A DNA stretch of 64,000 bases. Source: Streptomyces marincola. Lineage in GTDB: Bacteria > Actinomycetota > Actinomycetes > Streptomycetales > Streptomycetaceae. The position numbers and the translations under genes were made by a program. This document shows positions 59,233 through 64,000 of this stretch, piece after piece (position 1 is the stretch's first letter; every line of letters begins with the position of its first letter). Below the pieces are notes generated by a model. It did no database searches and had not been told where the DNA came from. It saw nothing but the letters and a program-made list of their open reading frames with translations. The stretch spans positions 4,917,001 to 4,981,000 of the forward strand of contig NZ_CP084541.1 in NCBI RefSeq assembly GCF_020410765.1, in the 5' to 3' direction.

Positions 59233-59792
59233 TTGATGCCGGGCGGCGGACCGGAGGACAGCAGCAGACCCGAGTACAGGCGGGCCACCACGTACTTCTG
59301 CGGCTCCGAGTCACTCCCGCAGGGGAAGTAGATGCTCGTCGAGCCCGTCGTCTGGGCGTAAGCGAGGTGGCCGGTTCTGAACCCGATGTGCAGGAGGTCA
59401 AGCTCGGCGTCCGCCGGCGGCGCCGATTCCCTCCAGCTGAACGACATGTCGATCAGGGGGCGGTCGTCGCCGCCGACGTAGACGCGGCAGAAGGGATAAT
59501 GGCCGGGCGTCCTCTGCCCGAACGCGTCGAGGAACGTGGCCAGGCTGACGCGGGGCTCCGAGGTGTAGCGCCCTTCGTTGAACCGCGTTGCCCCGGTCGT
59601 CCCCTCCAGGTCGCCCGCGGCGGACTCGGTGAGGGTGCTGTCGCAGACCTCGGCGGCCGGTATTCCGGCTGTGCTCGTCTCGTCGTCGCCCTCGCCATCG
59701 CCCTGTGTGCACGAGGTCAGTGCGAGGAGTGCCACGGATGCCAGGGCGAAACGGACTCGCGGGCCCAGCGACTTCGTGAACTTCTCAGTCAC
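59136..59792 (-). CDS. Putative lipoprotein, paralogue A
   Basis: This 218-residue secreted lipoprotein has a signal peptide ending in the lipobox LLALTSC (Cys about 28) and a disordered Glu/Asp linker. An alpha/beta domain contains CDSTLTESAAGDLEG, FCRVYVGGDDRPLID, YFPCGSDSEPQKYVV and a conserved C-terminus beginning NSVSRAVADGLGCLEESG. It resembles a DUF3558-like secreted lipoprotein (from memory), whose role is unknown. The start is GTG 59792 with GGGAGGG upstream. Paralogues B and C follow; the last ~29 residues are virtually identical in all three. Confidence 0.75.
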   Translation of the reverse strand: MTEKFTKSLGPRVRFALASVALLALTSCTQGDGEGDDETSTAGIPAAEVCDSTLTESAAGDLEGTTGATRFNEGRYTSEPRVSLATFLDAFGQRTPGHYPFCRVYVGGDDRPLIDMSFSWRESAPPADAELDLLHIGFRTGHLAYAQTTGSTSIYFPCGSDSEPQKYVVARLYSGLLLSSGPPPGINILNSVSRAVADGLGCLEESGLVEGRPERLTG

Positions 59793-59873
59793 GGTAGATC
59801 CCTCCCGTCGTCTTGCCGTTCTCGCGATGCGCCGGGCGCAGTGGTGCTTCGAGCAGCACGCCGACTTCCGTCC

Positions 59874-59980
59874 GGCCGAGGAGTCAGCCGGTGAGCCGTT
59901 CCGGCCGTCCTTCGACGAGCCCGGACTCCTCCAGACACCCGAGCCCGTCGGCGACGGCCCGCGACACGGAGTTCAGGATG
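59874..59980. repeat. 107-bp shared block, copy 2
   Basis: It matches copy 1 (59126-59232) with two mismatches and copy 3 (60649-60740) over 92 bp with one mismatch. It includes 10 bases beyond the paralogue-B stop, then the shared C-terminal codons. Confidence 0.9.
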
Positions 59981-60534
59981 GTGATGGTGGAATCGGTTCC
60001 GGCGTGGGCTTCCATATGGCCGATGAGTCGGGCCGACATGGTGCTCTTTGGTCCGCTGTCCGTTGCGCAAGGGAAAAAAATCTGGGCCGACCTCGGTCTC
60101 GCGTAAGAAAAGGCACCGGTGCGATAGGCGGATGTCTCCTGCGCCGGTCCGGGATCTGCTGGTATTGGCTCGGTCCAGCCGAACTCCACCCTCAAGAGCG
60201 GTCGAGTCTCATCTGCTCGGTAGATGAAACAGAAGAACTTGGTGCCTTCAGGTGATGAGCGCAACATCTCGGTAAATGCGCGCACATCGGCTGGAGGTCT
60301 GGTGGAAAGGTGGGTCTCTTTGAACTCCTTTGTGAATGCCATCCTTTCGAGGTGTGAGGCGGCAGTCGCGTCGAGTGTGCCGTCGCAGACCTGCGCCGCT
60401 GACCTGGTGAGTTCCCCTGGGCCTTTGTTCTCTGCGTCATTCTTCTGCGAGCAGCCGGCAACTGCGATGAGTAGTGTGCAGAGCGCTGCCCGGAGGGGGC
60501 GGCGCCCTGCCCTTGCGAAGGGGATGCTATCCAC
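59884..60534 (-). CDS. Putative lipoprotein, paralogue B
   Basis: This 216-residue protein has the same architecture as paralogue A: a signal peptide with lipobox AVAGC, a Cys/Thr-containing CDGTLDATAASHLERM region, FFCFIYRADETRP, FFPCATDSGPK and the shared C-terminus NSVSRAVADGLGCLEESG... RPERLTG. Its body is visibly AT-richer than its neighbours. The start is GTG at 60534, with a weak ribosome-binding site. The near-identical 3' end with A and C suggests gene conversion. Confidence 0.75.
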   Translation of the reverse strand: MDSIPFARAGRRPLRAALCTLLIAVAGCSQKNDAENKGPGELTRSAAQVCDGTLDATAASHLERMAFTKEFKETHLSTRPPADVRAFTEMLRSSPEGTKFFCFIYRADETRPLLRVEFGWTEPIPADPGPAQETSAYRTGAFSYARPRSAQIFFPCATDSGPKSTMSARLIGHMEAHAGTDSTITILNSVSRAVADGLGCLEESGLVEGRPERLTG

Positions 60535-60648
60535 GATAAATTCTGCCCATCGTCTCGCCGTTCTCGTAGGAATCGGCAGCTCTGTAATGGACCCTGCCTG
60601 CCGGCCAAGGGCTTTTGAGCAACAACGCCGACCCTCTGCGGAATGGTT

Positions 60649-60740
60649 TCAGCCGGTGCGCCGTTCCGGCCGTCCTTCGACGAGCCCGGACTCCTCCAGA
60701 CACCCGAGCCCGTCGGCGACGGCCCGCGACACGGAGTTCA
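60649..60740. repeat. 92-bp shared block, copy 3
   Basis: This copy starts at the stop codon of paralogue C and covers its C-terminal codons. It differs from copy 2 at one position (a Leu-to-Arg change), although upstream sequence diverges. It lacks the ten bases past the stop found in copies 1 and 2. Confidence 0.9.
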
Positions 60741-61578
60741 CAATGGAGATCTGGAGAGGGCCGGCCCCCTGACTGGAATCGTAGAGACGCGCAGAGATGA
60801 CGCTGCCCGATGCCCCCTCGACCCGACAGGGGAAGTAGATACTCGTTGTGTTCCCGTCCGTGAAGGCGGAAGCCCCAGTGTCAAACAGCATGTGGCCGGG
60901 CTCGGGGGTGAAGTCGGCGGGTGCTTCCTCTGTCCAGCCGAAGGCCGTGGTCGCGAAATCCAACTTCTCCTGCGGGAGGTAAATGCGGCAGAAATTTTCG
61001 TGGCCGAAGTCGGAAGCGCGAAGCGTCGTCAGAAATTCCTCCAGATCGACTGGGGGCGCCGACGGAACTGTGGATTCTCTGAATTGCTGGGTGCCGGTCA
61101 GTGTTCGCAGATCGGTGGCGGCCGGTTCATTGAGGGTGCCGCCACAGATGCTTTCGGCGGAGATCAGAGGTGCCTCCGAGGGGGCCGGCTGCTCGTCGCT
61201 TGGTGAGCAGGACGCCACCGTGAGCATGACGAGAACGAGGCAAGGTAACGCAAGGGCGATCTTGGCGCGGACACTCCGGAAGGCAGGGTTACCCACTGTG
61301 CCGCCGAGCGCGAACACGTGCTGCGTCTGGCTCGGCGTCGCGTGTGCGGTCTCGTGCGCGCCGAGGGCGGACAGGTGCGGTGGGCCCGCGCGGTCGAGCG
61401 CGTCGGCCAGTGCGTCCGCGCCCTGCCCGACCGCCGCCAACTGCTCACCGCGCAGCTCCAGATCGGGCGCGGCGCCCTGGCCCTCCGCGCTGTTCAGCCG
61501 GGTGGCTGGGACCGGCGCGGTGCTCGTGTCCCTGGCCGCGGCGTGAAGGCCGGCCCACTCCTCGTCGAACGACGGCAT
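60649..61578 (-). CDS. Chimeric paralogue C: ESX-like N-terminus plus lipoprotein-like body
   Basis: This 309-residue protein has an N-terminal ~105 residues (PSFDEEWAGLHAAARDTS; LRGEQLAAVGQGADALADAL) resembling the start of actinobacterial ESX/WXG-type secreted proteins. At about residue 110 it switches to a hydrophobic TM/signal segment and lipobox TVASC, then the lipoprotein body and C-terminus of paralogues A/B. A typical ESX-like partner would be longer, so this looks like a fusion that lost the ESX C-terminus. A GTG near the switch could start a separate lipoprotein. The ATG 61578 has GGGGGG upstream. Confidence 0.6.
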   Translation of the reverse strand: MPSFDEEWAGLHAAARDTSTAPVPATRLNSAEGQGAAPDLELRGEQLAAVGQGADALADALDRAGPPHLSALGAHETAHATPSQTQHVFALGGTVGNPAFRSVRAKIALALPCLVLVMLTVASCSPSDEQPAPSEAPLISAESICGGTLNEPAATDLRTLTGTQQFRESTVPSAPPVDLEEFLTTLRASDFGHENFCRIYLPQEKLDFATTAFGWTEEAPADFTPEPGHMLFDTGASAFTDGNTTSIYFPCRVEGASGSVISARLYDSSQGAGPLQISIVNSVSRAVADGLGCLEESGLVEGRPERRTG

Positions 61579-61725
61579 GGCACCCCCCGTTGCCTGTCTC
61601 TCCGTCAGGATGTGCGAACTCATCGTAGCCGAGCGCTCGGACACCGGTCAGGGCGGTGCGAGGCCGCGGGGGGCGGGACTTTGTCCCTTCGCTGGATGAA
61701 GTTTGTCCTTCTTGTTTCAAAGGGG

Positions 61726-61754
61726 TTTCCACTGGCGGGGAAAGTCGTTACCGT
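61726..61754 (+). promoter_or_regulatory. Promoter of the secreted sugar-dehydrogenase-like gene
   Basis: TTTCCA (61726-61731) and TACCGT (61749-61754) are separated by 17 bp. They lie about 135 bp before the start codon, in a gap of 311 bp (61579-61889) that otherwise has no gene. Confidence 0.5.
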
Positions 61755-61889
61755 CCCTGTTGTGTACCGGTCACTTCGGGATCGCGTGGCCACCCCTCGT
61801 CCACCGGCCGCGTAGTCCCCCCGGCGCGGCGGCGCGCGCCTGTGCCAGACGAAATCCCCCCACAACCGTGTGCTCATCGGAGGACGCGC

Positions 61890-64000
61890 GTGCACAGGAT
61901 GACAAGAAGGATTCTCGCCGCACTGGCCGGCGGCGTGCTCGCCCTCACGGGCTCGCCCGCGCTGGCCGCCGCACCCCCACCCGCCGCCGCGGTGCCCGCG
62001 GCGGACGGCCGGGCGCCGGAGGACACCGCGCCCGCCGCCGAGTTCCAGCAGGTCGCCCTTGCCAAGGGCGAGGCCGAGATGGGCGAGCCGATGTCGCTCG
62101 CCGTGCTGCCCGACCTGTCCGTGCTGCACACCTCGCGCGACGGCACCGTGCGGCGCACCGACGCCGCGGGCAGCACCGAGGTCGTCGGCACGCTGGACGT
62201 CTACGCCCACGACGAGGAGGGCCTGCAAGGCATCGGCGTGGACCCGGACTTCGAGCAGAACCGTTTCATCTACCTCTTCTACGCGCCGCCGCTCGACACG
62301 CCGGCGGGCGACGCGCCGACGGAGGGCGCGCCCGAGGACTTCGCGCCGTTCGAGGGCGTCAACCGCCTCTCGCGCTTCGTGCTCGACGAGGACCACAGGA
62401 TCGACCTCGCCAGCGAGACCGCGATCCTCGACGTCCCGGCGAGCCGCGGCCAGTGCTGCCACGTCGGCGGCGACATCGACTTCGACGCCGAGGGCAACCT
62501 CTACCTGTCCACCGGCGACGACACCAACCCGTTCGCCTCCGACGGGTACACGCCCATCGACGAACGGGCCGAGCGCAACCCGGTGTTCGACGCGCAGCGC
62601 ACCTCGGCCAACACCAATGACCTGCGCGGCAAGGTGCTGCGGATCACCGTCGGCGAGGACGGCGGCTACACGATCCCGCCGGGCAACCTGTTCGCCGAGG
62701 GCGCCGAGGGCACCCGCCCGGAGATCTACGCGATGGGCTTCCGCAACCCGTTCCGGATGAGCGTGGACCGGGCGACCGGCGTCGTCTACGTCGGTGACTA
62801 CGGCCCCGACGCGGGCGCGGCTTCCCCGTCCCGGGGCCCGGGCGGGCAGGTCGAGTTCAACCGGATCACCGGTCCCGGCAACTTCGGCTGGCCCTACTGC
62901 ACCGGCGACAACGACGCGTACATCGACTACGACTTCGCGGACGGGAGTTCGGGCGCCGCGTTCGACTGCGCCGCCCCCGTGAACGAGTCGCCGCACAACA
63001 CGGGACTGGCCGAGCTGCCGCCCGCGCAGCCCGCGTGGATTCCCTACGACGGCACCTCGGTGCCCGAGTTCGGCGGCGGCTCGGAGTCCCCGATGGCCGG
63101 GCCCGTCTACCGGTACGACCCCGGCCTCGACTCGGACGTGAAGTTCCCCGAGGCGTACGACGGGCAGTTCTTCGCGACCGAGTACGGCCGCCGCTGGATC
63201 AGGAACATCGATCTGGAGGCGGACGGCACCATCAACTCCATCAACGAGTTCCCCTGGTCGGGGACCCAGGTGATGGACAGCGCCTTCGGCCCCGACGGCG
63301 CCCTGTACGTCCTGGACTACGGCACCGGCTACTTCAGCGGCGACGAGAACAGCGCCCTGTACCGCATCGAGCACGTGACCGACGGCCGTTCGCCCGTCGC
63401 GGAGGCGTCCGGCGCCCCCACCTCGGGGCCCGCGCCGCTGGCCGTGGCGTTCTCCTCGGAGGGCAGCGGCGACCCCGACGGCGATGCCATCACCTACGCC
63501 TGGGACTTCGGGGACGGCGCGACCTCGACCGAGCCCCACCCGACCCACACCTACGAGGAGAACGGCGACTACACGGCCGAACTCACCGTCACCGACGCCA
63601 CGGGCCGCACCGGCTCCGCCTCCGTGCCCGTCACCGTCGGCAACACCGCGCCCACCGTCGAACTCGTCCTGCCCGCCGCCGGGCAGCTCGTGGACTTCGG
63701 CGACGCGGTGCCGTTCGAGATCGAGGTCTCCGACCCCGAGGACGGCGCGATCGACTGCTCGCGGGTCACGCTCAGCTTCGTGCTCGGCCACGACAGCCAC
63801 GGCCACAAGCTGACCGAGACCACGGGCTGCTCCGGCACCCTCCAGACCCTCGCGGACGGCGAACACGACCCGAACGCGAACATCTTCGGCATCTTCGACG
63901 CCGAGTACACCGACTCCGGCGGCCTGACCACGCACCACCAGGTCATCACCCAGACCCGCACCCGCCAGGCCGAGCACTTCGGCGACAGCAGCGGCGTCGA
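61890..64000 (+). CDS. Secreted sugar dehydrogenase-like protein with PKD domain, 3' truncated
   Basis: This is a secreted protein whose end lies outside the window (703 codons visible). It has a signal peptide (ILAALAGGVLALTGSPALA), then a PQQ-type glucose/sorbosone-dehydrogenase beta-propeller (about 40-500). Visible motifs are YAHDEEGLQGIGVDPDF, GDIDFDAEGNLYLSTGDD, IYAMGFRNPFRMSVD and MDSAFGPDGALYVLDYG. A PKD domain follows (VAFSSEGSGDPDGDAITYAW; THTYEENGDYTAELTV), then another beta-type domain. ThuA or carbohydrate-binding modules often follow, but cannot be seen here. The GTG at 61890 has GGAGG six bases upstream; an in-frame ATG is at 61899. Confidence 0.88.
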   Translation, partial: MHRMTRRILAALAGGVLALTGSPALAAAPPPAAAVPAADGRAPEDTAPAAEFQQVALAKGEAEMGEPMSLAVLPDLSVLHTSRDGTVRRTDAAGSTEVVGTLDVYAHDEEGLQGIGVDPDFEQNRFIYLFYAPPLDTPAGDAPTEGAPEDFAPFEGVNRLSRFVLDEDHRIDLASETAILDVPASRGQCCHVGGDIDFDAEGNLYLSTGDDTNPFASDGYTPIDERAERNPVFDAQRTSANTNDLRGKVLRITVGEDGGYTIPPGNLFAEGAEGTRPEIYAMGFRNPFRMSVDRATGVVYVGDYGPDAGAASPSRGPGGQVEFNRITGPGNFGWPYCTGDNDAYIDYDFADGSSGAAFDCAAPVNESPHNTGLAELPPAQPAWIPYDGTSVPEFGGGSESPMAGPVYRYDPGLDSDVKFPEAYDGQFFATEYGRRWIRNIDLEADGTINSINEFPWSGTQVMDSAFGPDGALYVLDYGTGYFSGDENSALYRIEHVTDGRSPVAEASGAPTSGPAPLAVAFSSEGSGDPDGDAITYAWDFGDGATSTEPHPTHTYEENGDYTAELTVTDATGRTGSASVPVTVGNTAPTVELVLPAAGQLVDFGDAVPFEIEVSDPEDGAIDCSRVTLSFVLGHDSHGHKLTETTGCSGTLQTLADGEHDPNANIFGIFDAEYTDSGGLTTHHQVITQTRTRQAEHFGDSSGV

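Noticed and set aside
59126..59980. Insertion sequence or transposon ends at the 107-bp repeats
   Set aside because: The repeats are coding 3' ends in direct orientation, without terminal inverted repeats or a transposase between them.
61620..63977. Minus-strand 785-codon frame opposite the sugar-dehydrogenase-like gene
   Set aside because: It has the repetitive V/G/R/D composition of antisense frames, while the plus strand has a signal peptide, propeller and PKD motifs and a strong ribosome-binding site.

Overview
The window is very GC-rich and strongly third-position-GC biased. It carries a nickel superoxide dismutase with its maturation peptidase, a fused E2-like/E1 2-oxoglutarate dehydrogenase, nitrate-sensing-type histidine kinases, DUF6104, DUF4097/PadR and FxSxx-type RiPP genes. 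Together these point to a Streptomyces or very close relative. From memory, the order sodN/sodX, amino-acid ABC transporter, malic enzyme, kgd and a two-component pair resembles the S. coelicolor SCO525x-SCO528x neighbourhood; this is inference, no alignment was run. No tRNA, rRNA, CRISPR array or insertion sequence was recognised.

Layout. 1-10 kb: end of a cation/proton antiporter, divergent sodN and sodX, a CGNR regulator, a methyltransferase, malic enzyme, a polar amino-acid ABC transporter (binding protein, permease, ATPase, translationally coupled), a GNAT and a leaderless quinone-oxidoreductase-like gene. 9.4-13.9 kb: two membrane-protein genes, a PadR/permease-prefix pair, a DUF4097/long PadR operon with a repeated operator-like element, and DUF6104. 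27.3-35.3 kb: kgd, a two-component system, a spermidine-synthase-like methyltransferase and a PP2C-like protein. 35.5-46 kb: two nitrate-sensing-type kinases (one with a roadblock partner), a questin-oxidase-like protein, methionine aminopeptidase divergent from an XRE regulator across a 14-bp iteron array, a TetR operon and an AurF-like diiron protein. 46-64 kb: accessory enzymes (secreted GH5 with a CebR-type operator, M50 protease, PolX-like protein, phosphoribosyltransferase-hydrolase fusion, glycosyltransferase, phosphoketolase, ChaB), three lipoprotein paralogues sharing an almost identical 3' end, and a truncated secreted sugar-dehydrogenase/PKD protein.

The most interesting block is 14.0-27.2 kb. 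One arm encodes a trypsin-co-occurring protein, a trypsin-like protease with a VMAP-type C-terminus, a MoxR-like AAA+ ATPase and a SAV_2336-type protein with a degenerate vWA-like region. This matches the vWA-MoxR-VMAP conflict-system theme. After a terminator-like hairpin, the second arm encodes a short FxsA-like RiPP precursor, an FxsB-like radical SAM/SPASM maturase, a separate HExxH putative peptide hydroxylase and a TIR-STAND-TPR receptor-like protein. Two features are unusual. The precursor ends in an aromatic/Asn-rich tail instead of FxSxx-COOH. The receptor gene is broken by a one-base frameshift at about 24920, which is either a real inactivation or a sequence error.

Limits. All calls come from reading the sequence. 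Family assignments rest on remembered motifs and architectures, not searches. Where no ribosome-binding site is visible the start is stated as uncertain.
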